From positions 1 through 47,496 of the forward strand of contig JALCCG010000171.1 in assembly GCA_023212695.1 (NCBI GenBank): 47,496 bases of DNA. The letters run 5' to 3'. Within the stretch, counting starts at the first letter, position 1; every line of letters starts with the position of its first letter. Position numbers and translations under genes: made by a program. Origin of the DNA: Sporisorium sorghi (lineage: Eukaryota > Basidiomycota > Ustilaginomycetes > Ustilaginales > Ustilaginaceae). This document shows positions 18,530 through 28,820 of this stretch, in pieces. Under the pieces are notes generated by a model that was given only the letters and a program-made list of their open reading frames with translations, searched no databases and was not told the DNA's origin.

Positions 18530-21500
18530 ATGACAGACGAAGCCCTCAAAGAACGACTTCGCTCTCTCCGTCAAGGACTCCAACCTTCCTCCTTCACAAC
18601 TTCCAACAACCAGCCAAATTCCACAAAGCCGGCGAAAACATCGCAGGATCCAACCACATCTCCACGAACAAACAAGCAGGCTGACACAGATCAGCTCTTG
18701 TTCGAAAGGCTTCGCAAGCTCCAATCCATCGACAACTCCCGCACTCCAGGCCCTTCGTCGACAGCATCAGCGTCGCGCAGTACTGCTTCCAAGACCTCGC
18801 ACGCAAAGCCACGCGACGAGCAGGACGAGATCGACGCTCTCATTCAATCCACACAGGATCAGCTAGACCTCGAGCGATCCTCCTGCGACGCCGAGTCCGA
18901 CCACCTTTCCGACTCTGACGTAGAACAAGACATCGACGCCATCACAAGGGACGCTGCCGACATCGTCAACGCCCTTCGTGACGAGCTTGCCCTCGAACGA
19001 AACATCGTCTCAAGCCTGACCCACAACGACACCGTTTCCGAGACCAACACTCTCAACCAAGTACAGCCCACCATGGTGCGTTCCGACCAGGAGATCGAAA
19101 TCGCTCTTGCGGATGCCTCGCAGGACTTTGACCTCTCCACCGTCAACAATGCCGCCAACGACTCGGCTCGACCCGCTCCTGCGCCTGCCGCCGCCTCCAG
19201 CAAGGCCCGTCGCAGCTGGCTCGGCGGACGCTTCTTCTTCGTAGCCATGCTGAGTCTGCTCATTGTTGCTGTCTCCTCCGTGCCGGGCGCCTATGCCTTT
19301 GGTGCCGGTAACATCCCTTCCTTCGCTTACATGGAGGGCAAGGCGTTCCGACACGGAGACATTGAAGACATCCTCGAGGAACTCTTCAAAAAGGCCGGTG
19401 GTTCTCTCTTTGGCTCCAGCAAGTTCGGCGGCCTCGACATCAAGCGCACCTACTTTGGTAACTGGCTGCGCGACTACAGCCAGGCCATGGACGTCGCTGC
19501 TCTGCAGAAAATGTCCAAGCAGGCCATCCTCAACCTCGTCATGATGCTCGGCTTCTTGGCTCACGGCTACGCAACCGCTGAGTTCGAGGTCACCGACGAA
19601 CGACTTGGTGTCTACCTGCCCGAAGAGCACCTCGACAACCCGAAAGGCTACGCTGATGGCAAGGATGCTCGCGAATACGACCCTCGCCTCCGTGAGCCCG
19701 TCAACCCGCAGGAGCTCGAGATCGACCCTCGTTCCGGCATGAAAAACTACCTCGCCAATGAGAACGGCGGATGGCGAACCGGCTCGGGCCTCATCCGACG
19801 CACTTTGATCCGCGTCATCGAGACCGGTCGTCGCGCCCGCGAGACGGGACAGGATGCAGAGCTGTACGAGGCCTACCGCCTTCTCGGCCAGGCCCTCCAC
19901 ACGCTCGAGGACTTCCCTGCTCATAGCAACTGGACCGAGCTCGCTCTTCACCGCCTCGGTCACCACAACGTCTTCCTCCACGTCGGTGACAACGTCAAGG
20001 TGCGCGCTCCCGACGGCACGCAGATCGCACCCATCGTCACCGGTACGTTTGGAAGTGCCGACTTCATCCACTCGCTGCTCGGAGAAGCACAGGACCATCT
20101 CTCGGAGGCGTCCATCTCGGATCTCAACAAGGCCATGGATGACGCCAAGAGGCAGTCGAGCGGCGACAACCGCAGCGTCCTGCAAGATCTTCTCGGCATG
20201 CTCGGCAAGGTGCCCGGTGCGGGCGGAAGCAATGTTTCGCGCGACCTCGAGGAAGTCTCTCGTGGTCCTGTCTCGGATCCCGCCACCATGTCGCCACAGG
20301 AGATGCACGCCAACCTCTGGAAAATCCTCGAGCTGCGCGACCGCATCATGAAGGGCATCGAGGGCACCATCGAGAAGATCCCTGGCCTCAGCTCTCTCGT
20401 CGAGAAGGTGACCCTCGAGCTAAACACGTATATCTTTACGCTACTTGAGCCTCTGGCAAAGCCTATAATGCAGCAGGGAATGAGCGCGCTCAAGCTAGGA
20501 TCCGGTGCTGTCATCAACAAGCAGGAGCAGTTTGAGGTGTTCGACGACCCGAACGCTTCCGACCCCACTCACTCGATGCTCAGCAAGGATCACTTCGGAC
20601 TCATCCTCAACGAGGTTGCTGGCAACGTGGCCAAGATCATCGTCCGTAACACCGTGACCAAGGTGGTCAAGGCGTGGGACGACCGCAACCTGGACCCCGC
20701 TCGCGTTGCCGACGAGTGCCTCGCGCCCATGTTCCACCCGTACTGGTTCAACAACCAGGCGCCCGTGCAAAAGGAGATGATGGACTACGTCGCCAACTGG
20801 GCAAGGAGCCATTCGACCGAGATTGGCCGTCTGACCAAGCAGAGCGTGCGCAACCACACCAACACACGCTCGGGCAAGGCCGAACCGCATACGCACGGAG
20901 ACGACCAGCCGAACATGAGCTCGTTCATGGGCGGCGCCAACAGTCAAGCTGCTCACAGCTTCTCGAACAACCACCACTTTGGCGGCGGCGGAGGCGGAGG
21001 AGGGCACCCCGGCAACAACAGCGGCAGCGGTGGAGGAGGCCACAGCATCGGTTCGCAAATGGCGGGCTACACCTCCAACTACATCTCGAACCAAGTCCAC
21101 GGGTTTGTCGGCAGCCACGTCCCCGGTGGAAACCAGTTCTTCCGAGAGCTGCCAGAGGGAGGCAATGATGGAGGTCGAGAGTCGTCTGCCAGCTACGGTG
21201 GCGGTGGTGGTGGCGGTCGTTGTAACGATGAAGAGACGTCGTCGTACGACCACAACCGACCTTCGTTCCCTCAAGCCGAACCCACCGGTCATGATCGATA
21301 CGGCAGTCATGGCAGTCAGGAGCACTCGTCGTCGTCGTACCCTGCGCCTGGCGGGTACGCGCCACCTGGCGGCCCACCTCCCGGCCCCGGCGGCTACGGC
21401 GCCCCTCAGTACGGCCAACAGGGCTATGGACAGCCTCCTCAGGATTACGGACAGCCGCCACAAGGATACGGTCAGCCACAGCAGTATCCTCCTCCTGGAG

Positions 21501-21592
21501 GCTACGGCCAAGGCGGATACGGTCAAGGCGGCGGCGGTGGAGGCTACAACCAAGGTGGTGGCTACGGTGGTGGCTACGGCGGTGGATACTGA
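18530..21592 (+). CDS. het-C: HET-C family protein with an N-terminal extension bearing two MIM1-like motifs
   Basis: This single ORF encodes 1020 residues. From residue about 235 it is a HET-C protein: a hydrophobic signal/anchor segment (FFFVAMLSLLIVAVSS), then AFGAGN at 256, the RHGDIED and RTYFGNWLRDYSQAMD motifs, and a helical core with LGQALHTLEDFPAHSNWTEL. It ends in a Gly-rich, then Gly-Tyr-Gln-Pro-rich tail (about 800-1020), as in the Neurospora heterokaryon-incompatibility protein HET-C. Canonical HET-C starts at the signal peptide. Here about 233 residues precede it, with DEALKERLRSLR (3-14) and DQLLFERLRKLQ (54-65). These fit the ESCRT-III MIM1 pattern D/E-x-x-L-x-x-R-L-x-x-L-K/R (the second has Q at the last position) that binds Vps4-type MIT domains. 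Acidic, coiled-coil-like sequence follows. If translated from 18530, the hydrophobic segment becomes an internal signal anchor. An in-frame ATG with a strong context (CCACCATGG, about 19072) is an alternative start. HET-C function outside ascomycetes is unknown. Confidence 0.88.
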   Translation: MTDEALKERLRSLRQGLQPSSFTTSNNQPNSTKPAKTSQDPTTSPRTNKQADTDQLLFERLRKLQSIDNSRTPGPSSTASASRSTASKTSHAKPRDEQDEIDALIQSTQDQLDLERSSCDAESDHLSDSDVEQDIDAITRDAADIVNALRDELALERNIVSSLTHNDTVSETNTLNQVQPTMVRSDQEIEIALADASQDFDLSTVNNAANDSARPAPAPAAASSKARRSWLGGRFFFVAMLSLLIVAVSSVPGAYAFGAGNIPSFAYMEGKAFRHGDIEDILEELFKKAGGSLFGSSKFGGLDIKRTYFGNWLRDYSQAMDVAALQKMSKQAILNLVMMLGFLAHGYATAEFEVTDERLGVYLPEEHLDNPKGYADGKDAREYDPRLREPVNPQELEIDPRSGMKNYLANENGGWRTGSGLIRRTLIRVIETGRRARETGQDAELYEAYRLLGQALHTLEDFPAHSNWTELALHRLGHHNVFLHVGDNVKVRAPDGTQIAPIVTGTFGSADFIHSLLGEAQDHLSEASISDLNKAMDDAKRQSSGDNRSVLQDLLGMLGKVPGAGGSNVSRDLEEVSRGPVSDPATMSPQEMHANLWKILELRDRIMKGIEGTIEKIPGLSSLVEKVTLELNTYIFTLLEPLAKPIMQQGMSALKLGSGAVINKQEQFEVFDDPNASDPTHSMLSKDHFGLILNEVAGNVAKIIVRNTVTKVVKAWDDRNLDPARVADECLAPMFHPYWFNNQAPVQKEMMDYVANWARSHSTEIGRLTKQSVRNHTNTRSGKAEPHTHGDDQPNMSSFMGGANSQAAHSFSNNHHFGGGGGGGGHPGNNSGSGGGGHSIGSQMAGYTSNYISNQVHGFVGSHVPGGNQFFRELPEGGNDGGRESSASYGGGGGGGRCNDEETSSYDHNRPSFPQAEPTGHDRYGSHGSQEHSSSSYPAPGGYAPPGGPPPGPGGYGAPQYGQQGYGQPPQDYGQPPQGYGQPQQYPPPGGYGQGGYGQGGGGGGYNQGGGYGGGYGGGY

Positions 21593-21763
21593 GCTCAGCA
21601 CACGTCTCTCTTTTGTCACTCTTTGAGGAAATGAAGAATGAAGCTTTGCATGAACAATTTCTTCTGTTGTGTGATTTGCTACGTGTACAAAGCTCCACGA
21701 CGACATCGAACGGTTGAGCGCTGTCCACCATCACACGAGCAGCTGCCGCAATGTGTGACGGGT

Positions 21764-22559
21764 TCAGTCTCGAGTGCGACTGGAACCAGCAGGCTGGCTC
21801 GACGGACCGTCGTCGGTCGTCTGAGCGGCGCCGGTGTCGCTGGCAGAGGGCGGTTCGAGGTGTGTGGGACCGTAGGCAGAAGGATCGTAGTACGCCGCGC
21901 CAAGAAGAAGGTGGAGGCGCAGCACCTGGTCCTGAGCATCGGCTCTACCGGCTTGTACGTCGGCTCGAGCGCGAAGGAGGCAATCGAGGCGGTCACGTCG
22001 GGAGAGGACATGCGAGATACCCGGCGCGATCGGCACCAAGAGCGCGTCAATGGCATTGCGTGTCTCGATGTCGTCGATCCAGGCGAGCGAAGTGTAGGGA
22101 TCCAACTCGGACGCAGGATCTCGAGAGCCTTGGTCGCGCCGGAAGCTATCGGCCTCTTCGCCGATCTTCTGGCAGAGACGGATGTAAGGTCCGTTGTCCT
22201 TGACGCCATGCTCGATGTTGTCCGAAGCCAAGATGGCAAAGATGGTAGCCAGAGTCGCTCGTCGGAGGCCAAGGTGACCGCCCGCTCAACGCCACAGCAA
22301 TCCTATTGAATTATGCGCACCTTCTCCCCTCCCGTTCCGCTGTCCCTCGTACATGCGGTGACCGGCCAGTCTACACCGCCTCGACTGTCTCCTCCGTGCT
22401 TGAGCAGACGTCCAGGCGAACAGAGAGTTGGCTTTCGAACGCGAGGGCGAGGAAGGCCGCTCGAAACCAGCGTTTGAGACTCGCACAGCCGTACAGCACC
22501 TCGACTCGAATCTCGGCGTCGGTATCTGCGTAGTAGAGTACAACTTTTTTTTTTGACAT
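21764..22559 (-). CDS. Unrecognised small protein gene, probably spliced
   Basis: Two open minus-strand pieces have typical local codon use (GAC, GCC, CTC, ATC). The 3' piece, from about 22288 down to a TGA at 21764, encodes about 170 residues. It includes TLATIFAILASDNIEHGVKD and, later, DPYTSLAWIDDIETRNAIDALL, and ends in an acidic, Ser-rich tail. The upstream piece, 22559-22371, starts with ATG (M-S-K-K-K-V-V-L-Y-Y-A-D) and is 62 codons long before a TAG. I could not find a clean GT-AG pair joining them: the only donor at the end of the first piece is a weak GTGTAG, and its phase does not match the best acceptor. They may be one gene with an unusual junction, or two. No family was recognised. 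The 5' piece starts only 62 bp after the RPA2 stop; the 3' end converges on HET-C with 171 bp between. Confidence 0.45.
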
Positions 22560-22621
22560 TGCGGCGCAAGAACAAAGAACAACTGTGATGCGAAGATGAG
22601 ATTCACTGCGCCATCCCGCGC

Positions 22622-23988
22622 TCAGGCCGTAGGCAACACATGGTCATCATCGGCAGCCGTGTAGAGGTATCCCTCCGAGCTAAGCTCCTCAACAGCCACC
22701 TTGACCTCGGACACATCGACGCCCTTCAACATCCTCGCAATGTAGGCGACGTGGACGCCATCCGGGTGGTTCTCGGCCTCGGTGGTGACGATGCCCATGA
22801 TCTGGCGCGGGACGGGGTCGAGGCTCTTGTACTGCTCGAGCACGTTCTGCTTGTTGTTGGTGGAGCCCGAGTAGGCGTTGATGTCGCTGGTCTGCGCCTG
22901 GCCGTGGTTGGCACCCTGTGCGGCGGCAGCGGCGGCACCTCCGTTGGCCTGCGACGCCTTGGGACCGCGTGTGAGCTGCAGGTGTGAGTGGACGGCTTCG
23001 AGACGGTGGAACATGACTTCGTTGTAGTCGATGACGGGACGCATGTGGCCCGCAGAGATGGAGCGTCGGTTCTGGAACGACTTCAGGGTGCCGAGCACTC
23101 GGACGTAGACGTTTTGACTGTGAAGGGTGGGACGAGAGTGCGGGTCAACAGAGGTGGAAGCGGGATCGTCAGTATCGTCGCCACATCGTTTCCGCATCGT
23201 TTTGCACCGCCTTCCGCAGCTGTGCGGATCCGCACCGAGCTCCCAGCGGAATTCACCATGCTCTCTGCAACTTACCGGATATCGGAAGCCTTGGAGGTAT
23301 CATCGCCGGAGCTGTCGAGCCACTGGCGCACCTCGATCTGTCCCGTGCCATCCTCGACGCTGTAAGCGACATTGGTAGCGTTCCTTGAGATGTTTCGGAC
23401 CACGGCGACAAAGGTCAGTTGACCCAGCTCGGCACCATCGAGGGTGAATTCGGCATCTGGGTGGGGCTGCTCGGCGTTGAGGATCTGACGGATGGTGACG
23501 GGCCTGAGTGTGTTGTTTCCGGCCCTCTGTGCGGAGTGACCAGCCACCATGGTGCGATACGAGGGACGAAGCGAGTCGTCGCGAGAGTGAGATGATGGAG
23601 GTGGAGAAGATCAAGACTTGTCAGTTCGATCTGGCTTTATATACGATGCGGAACTGCGTGTTGTCGAGAAGAGTGATCCGCACCTTTCCGCTTGGCGAGT
23701 CATTCTGGCTGCCGTTGGCCAAGAAGCCGCCTCCGCTCGCTCCGCCTCCTGTTGCGTAGTTTGTGGCGTATGGGTTGCTATCTCCTCCGAAACCTATCGA
23801 CGACATTAAGGTTGGGAATCAAGGTTTGGTCCGTTGCAGTACGGAGAGAGCGAAGCGCCGTTTGAGAGAAAGAAGACGTGGGCTTGTGTTCAGTAAGGAG
23901 GAGTCTACTCGTTGACCAGGTCTCTTCTGATGCTCGACTCGACTAGTGTCAGAGGCAAAGCGGCTGTACACTCACCGTTGTTGAACAT
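22622..23988 (-). CDS. RFA2: RPA2, 32-kDa-type subunit of replication protein A (four exons)
   Basis: RPA2 belongs to the single-stranded-DNA-binding trimer used in replication, repair and checkpoint signalling. The exons (minus strand) are 23988-23976, 23793-23684, 23526-23276 and 23117-22622. The introns are 182, 157 and 158 bp, with donors GTGAGT, GTGCGG and GTAAGT, and acceptors ending TAG, CAG and CAG. The phases agree throughout and give 289 residues. The tiny first exon encodes M-F-N-N plus one base. Recognisable parts are a Gly/Ser-rich phospho-type N terminus, the family motif LRPVTIRQI, the OB fold (LTFVAVVRNISRNATNVAYS, then DGTGQIEVRQWLD; NVYVRVLGTLKSFQNRRSI) and a C-terminal winged helix (about 210-289). 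The second-exon ATG at 23806 would be an alternative start if the first intron were retained. The promoter is shared with EFM3 and carries MCB sites. Confidence 0.93.
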
Positions 23989-24355
23989 CTTGACGAGTGA
24001 TCGAGTGATCCAGTGTCGATCCGTGCCAAGGTGCTTGTGTGGGGTGTTGAGGATGGATGGTAGAGACAAAGATGGAGGAATGGCGAAGATGTCGCTTGGC
24101 TGCGCAGCTCAACTGCCAACTTGCGCGCCACGAGACTGAGAAAACTGAGCTTTTCGTGTTGCTTTTCAGCGCTTTACGCGCCTGCGCTGCAATTTACGCG
24201 TCAGAAAAGTGTCACTTTTCGAGCCGAAATTCTTTTTCGTGCGAAAATCGAGTCTTGTTGTTTGACACCAACTTCTTCTCGTGGCCTTCCTTCGCATCTG
24301 TTCTTCACAAGTACAGCTAGCTCTTCTCGATCCTCGACGAGCCGACGGACCAGTG
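23989..24355. promoter_or_regulatory. Bidirectional RPA2/EFM3 promoter with MCB elements
   Basis: The 367 bp between the divergent start codons must serve both genes. It contains ACGCGT at 24196-24201 and ACGCGC at 24176-24181, the latter within GCTTTACGCG. ACGCGT is the MluI cell-cycle box recognised by the Swi6/Mbp1-type factor MBF, which drives replication genes including RPA subunits at G1/S in other fungi. The sites are about 190-215 bp upstream of the RPA2 ATG. That MBF acts here is inferred. Confidence 0.6.
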
Positions 24356-25717
24356 ATGGCTGCTCCTCAGCATACTTCCGTCGAAGGGCCGGGCCCATCA
24401 ACTCTGAGGCACGCGCGCCGCACCCTTCTCATCCAGTACGAAGCACGAATCCCGCCACGATCCAGCGCTTTCGTCTGGCCATCGCAGACCATTCTGCTGC
24501 GCATCCAGGATAGACTCGACGGCGATCTCTTTCAGACACCAAAGTACGAGGCGACTACGAGGTATCGGACCGTCTTTCTCCGCGGACTATGCTCAAGGCT
24601 CGAAGCTGCGGTCCAGGCCGAGTGCGCCTTGCTTCGGAACCAGGGTGTGGACGAGATCGAATGGCCAGAGGTGGATGCAGCACTGCTCGAGAGATATGTC
24701 GAGGTGATGGCCAGCGGTTCGTCTAGCGCTGCTGCAGTGACAGCAGGGTCTGCTCCCGACACGCAATTCACGACACACTATTGGCCGATGCACTCTACCA
24801 GCTCGTGCCAGATTCAAGATGACATCGATGCGAGCGAGACGGATCTGCTCGAGCACTACTTCAGGGCGACAATACGGGAAGAAGGCAGCGCCATCTCGAA
24901 AGGAACCACGGGACTCAAGACGTGGGAAGCGGGTTTGCGCTTGGCGGGGCACCTGATAAGCGATGCGTCGCTAATCACCACTCCAGGTACACGCATCCTG
25001 GAGCTGGGTTCTGGCGCTGGCTTCGTTGGCACCGTATGCGCGCTTCAGCAGGCGACGTCTCCGCACAGGGACCTGCATACGTTCATGACCGACATGCCTG
25101 GCCAGGTGGCCGCGCGCCTACGCGACACATTGCAGGTCAACGGCCTAGACTCTTCCACTGGGATTGTGGAGATCAGGGAACTCGACTGGCTCGAGCTGAG
25201 CGCCGAACGTCGGCAAAGTCAGCAGCGAGATGACCTGCCGACCGTCCAGCTGCTTGCCGAAGCCAAGCCGACGCTGATCCTGGCAGCCGATGTGGTATAC
25301 GATCCCGATCTGATCGATCCTCTAGTCGAGACGATTCGAGCCTGTCTCGAGGCAGGGACCAGCACGTGCCGTGCCCTCGTGGCCAGCACGACCCGCAACC
25401 CGGAGACGTGCGGCTCTTTCAAAGCAGCGCTGAGTAAGTGTGGACGCAGACCCTGCCAAGAGAAGGGGGCTTTCGTTGAGTACGACCTGCTGTATGCTGA
25501 CCCGACCGTCGTGCTCTCTCCATTGCTTCTTTTTTCCTCGACTTCAGAAACATTCGGCTTGAAAGCTAGCGTGACACCTCTGCAGCGGCCGACGCTGCCC
25601 GTGCCCACACACGATCCGGCGATGCTCTCTGAAGCTCCCGCGCTGCCTATTTTTCCCTCGGCGCACGATCCGAGTGTCAACGGAGAGGTGGAGCTCCTCT
25701 GCATCACGCTGGGATGA
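24356..25717 (+). CDS. EFM3: EFM3/FAM86-type eEF2 lysine methyltransferase (two exons)
   Basis: This is a class I (seven-beta-strand) S-adenosylmethionine methyltransferase of the FAM86/EEF2KMT group, which methylates a lysine of elongation factor 2 in the cytosol. FAM86 landmarks are RTVFLRGLCSRLE near the N terminus, HYWPM, the signature ISKGTTGLKTWEAGLRLA, SAM motif I ELGSGAGFVG (about 216-225), and AADVVYDPD with Asp312. The reading frame is open throughout, but 25434-25547 has every mark of an intron: GTAAGT donor, CTGAC at 25497-25501, and a T-rich tract ending TTCAG. Its removal (114 bp, phase 1) joins FKAAL to KTFGLKA, which matches the family better and gives 415 residues instead of 453. 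I use the ATG at 24356; upstream codons in frame lack an ATG. The gene is divergent from RPA2. Confidence 0.87.
   Translation: MAAPQHTSVEGPGPSTLRHARRTLLIQYEARIPPRSSAFVWPSQTILLRIQDRLDGDLFQTPKYEATTRYRTVFLRGLCSRLEAAVQAECALLRNQGVDEIEWPEVDAALLERYVEVMASGSSSAAAVTAGSAPDTQFTTHYWPMHSTSSCQIQDDIDASETDLLEHYFRATIREEGSAISKGTTGLKTWEAGLRLAGHLISDASLITTPGTRILELGSGAGFVGTVCALQQATSPHRDLHTFMTDMPGQVAARLRDTLQVNGLDSSTGIVEIRELDWLELSAERRQSQQRDDLPTVQLLAEAKPTLILAADVVYDPDLIDPLVETIRACLEAGTSTCRALVASTTRNPETCGSFKAALSKCGRRPCQEKGAFVEYDLLYADPTVVLSPLLLFSSTSETFGLKASVTPLQRPTLPVPTHDPAMLSEAPALPIFPSAHDPSVNGEVELLCITLG
25434..25547 (+). other. In-frame 114-bp intron in EFM3
   Basis: Donor A|GTAAGT at 25434, branch-like CTGAC at 25497-25501, a polypyrimidine stretch and acceptor TTCAG ending at 25547. 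The length is divisible by three and contains no in-frame stop, so an ORF-only annotation would wrongly include 38 residues. Confidence 0.8.
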
Positions 25718-27697
25718 GCAGCAGTCGAGCTGGCATGGGTCTTTGACAGAGTATGTCGACACTCTCGTTGCATCCTTGAAGCAGAACGCTTTGCTTGCTG
25801 TTATGCTGGGCTGCCTGGCTTCGGTCAATTTTTCGCTGCTTTTTCGGCGCCTCTTTTTTCCACGTCCTTTTTTTTTTTTTTTTCGGTCGGACTTTTCTCG
25901 GAGAATTTTAACGTCTCGAAGAAGCATATATATCGTTCTTCTCCCTGTGTAGGATGCCGAGTCTTCCGAGCTATCGAAGATGACGTATGCCAAACTGCGC
26001 GGCACCGTCTCTACCCTGAACCCACCGTCGCGTCCGAGTCTTGCGATGGTGCCAAGGCTCTGGTGTGCAACGTAAAGAGGGGTACGCGATTAGATCCGTC
26101 TTCGGCACAGAATCAGGGTTGGGAGGTGGGTCCCGCGGGAAGGTTCGAAACTATCGGCTCTCGGCATGACAATCAAGCCCACACCGCATGCCACGGCGCT
26201 ACGGAGAGCGGGGCGAACAAAGCCGAATGTTTGTGCCAGACTTGGCCATGCTGACGAGATTTGACAAGCTCGAATGCGAGGTAGATCGCTGCATGCCAAT
26301 AAGAGCGTCAGGTGGTTTCGGCCAGCATCGGTCCGCAATGTCAAAAAGAAGGTGACCGGGCTCTGTTGACCATCACGTCAAACAGTCGAGGTCAGCGGTG
26401 CTTGAGAGGTGGGCCGACAGACCCGATCAGGCGAGAGGGCCGGCAAAAGTGGATAAGGCGCACACACCCGTTGGCTCTGTGGATTTCAAACAAGGTGCGG
26501 AAGAGAGACCTCGTGGGTGCCTGCTCGGATGGAAATCGCCGACCAAGACTTGTCGAGGGGAGAGCAAGGCTCAGGAACCGGCGATTGGGAGCTGCGAGCA
26601 AGAAAGGGCGGCAATACAGAGCGCACCAAGTACGGCAGCGCAATGCATGTACGTCGACGACATTGGCGTGAAGTCGGCGGGGCACGAGCAAGGATTACAG
26701 TAGGGGTCTGAGCGATGCCTTCTGGGGACGGTACGACCGGCATCGGGTGCATCTTCGCGCCGTAGAAGAAACCACGAGCTCCTATTGGTCGCCTTCTCGT
26801 TTCGCATTTGGGGCCGTTGAGTGCGCGCGCGTGCGAGTGAGCCAGGCTGCTCCAAGCGAGAAGATGGTCACCAGTAACTACAGTAGCTCGTGTTGCTTAT
26901 CGTGACTCTGTCGGAGATAGAAAAGGGCTTGAGCCGAACCTCTTCCTCGTCGAGGGGAGGAGAGATGGAAAAGGGCGTGTTTCGCATTTTGGCTGCCGAA
27001 TGACGGCGGCATGCTCGTGATGCCTTTCTTTGGTTGGGAAATCAGCACCGATGATCACGACCCGCTGCTCACTGCATCGGAAATCACTCTTCCAAAAGTT
27101 TGACTTTGTGCCGCGGTCCGGCACGAAGCAGCAGCAGCAAAGCGGAAAGCATGCAAACGAAACCGAGGGCACGCCGTCGTCGACACAAAGACAGCAACAA
27201 CCATCCTAATCCTGACGCATCCCACAACTCGCAGGAGATGTACCAAGTTTCCGGTCGCTTCTTTTCTTACCAAGTTCCAATGACAGGCTCGCCCCGGAGC
27301 GCTGCAATTGTAGCTCGAGCACGCGACGAAATGCCTCTTTGCCAAGTGAAAGACGTGCGAAAATCGCACCATGATCTTCAGGGTTGGCAACAGCCGGTCA
27401 TCCTCAAGGGTCGCTTGTCTTAGGGGCTACTCGGCACGATCAAGCAAAGGCTTACTGCCCCTGTCGACCTCGAAGCTTTATATTGTTCGTGGACACTCAA
27501 TCTGCGTGCTGACGACGTCTTAGAGCTGGTATCAAAGCTCTTGTTCTAAGCTGTCGACGGCATTGCGAATGAGACAGCCTGAAGATGTTGTCCTTGGCGT
27601 GATCGCTGCCCCCCTGAACAGAGATCACAAATGCACGACGCTGCCGCCCGACGATCCTCCCCTTCACACAAAAAGCTAAGCAAGCTCGAAAGGACTC

Positions 27698-27720
27698 TTT
27701 TTTTTTTTTTTTTTTTTTTT
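27698..27720. repeat. T23 homopolymer
   Basis: A run of 23 T residues in the intergenic region. It is a likely nucleosome-depleted element and a likely site of sequencing or assembly length error. Confidence 0.9.
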
Positions 27721-28794
27721 GGCGATCACGCGGGCGTGGATTCCCGATGCAATGGAAGCCTCTCTTGCCTTGAGTAGGACCGTCGCTGGGAAGAGACAAT
27801 GAACTGACCGGGACCGGGCATGTGGCATCGTCGGTGTGTTTGGCATCTTGAAAATTCCTTCTGAAAGGAAGAAAAAAACATGCAAATTGAAAACATCTAC
27901 GCTGCAGACGCACACAGAGCAGCCTAAAAATGAAAAGAAAACAAAACAAAAACACACCCTTCTCCACGGCCATCGCTGTCTGCAGTCAGTCGAGGCACCA
28001 TGCATTCGAGATGCGAAGCCGGAAATGCTTGTGAGCGGGTGGAAGGAGCAGCAGCAACTAAATATCAAAACAAGGCTTGCTCCGAAAGACAAGTTGGAAT
28101 GTCGATAGCATCCTCCAACCGGCTGCTCAAAAGCCTTCTTTTGACGGATCAAGGGCAACTGCGGTAGGCTATCTCGACGCAGTTTGATCCAGTCTTCTGA
28201 GAGAGGGTCTCCCTCTCTTTAGCGAGTCTGACGCTGGAGAAAACGTGAGCAAACGTGAGCAAAGAGAGATTTTAAATTGATCAATCAAATTTGAGCGGGT
28301 ACAATACAGCAGGCCTTTCTATTATATTGTCGGGCTGGGTTGATGACGGCGTGTGAGAACGCTACCGTCGTCTCGTCTCCTTATCAGAGGGGAAGCTGAT
28401 GATGATAACCTAGTGTCCATGAAAAAGAGGATGCTGTTGTTTTTGATATGCTGTTCCTCTTCACTCGATTCCGGATTTCTGCCTCCGTCTGCGTCGGTGC
28501 AGCAAAGAACAGTTGAAGAGTCGAAATGCTTTTTTGTATTCCTTCCTACGCTGCGTACTCGTGCTTCTGCGGCCAGATGCCGAAAACTTTTGCCTGTCAG
28601 CGTCGCTTGCAAATCAGCCGGATCCGTTTGCTCCCTTTCTTTTTTTCAATTGCGAGCCGCTCCATCTGCACAAACAAGATTTTTCGAACTTTTGCTCCCC
28701 CGTTTCGGCCCTAACTGAGGTGGCCTCTGCGGCTGGTGCCGTCGATTTCGTCTCTAGTCGGGTTTTTTTCCCTTGCAAAGGGCGTCTTGGACTC

Positions 28795-28820
28795 GCTGCT
28801 GCTGCTGCTGCTGCTGCTGC
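28795..28820. repeat. (GCT)n trinucleotide repeat
   Basis: Eight to nine GCT/CTG units lie in non-coding DNA upstream of PMA1. Confidence 0.9.

Noticed and set aside
26125..26170. tRNA-like box B (GGTTCGAAA) near 26144
   Set aside because: It lacks the following CC and a paired acceptor stem, and no A box lies at the right distance.
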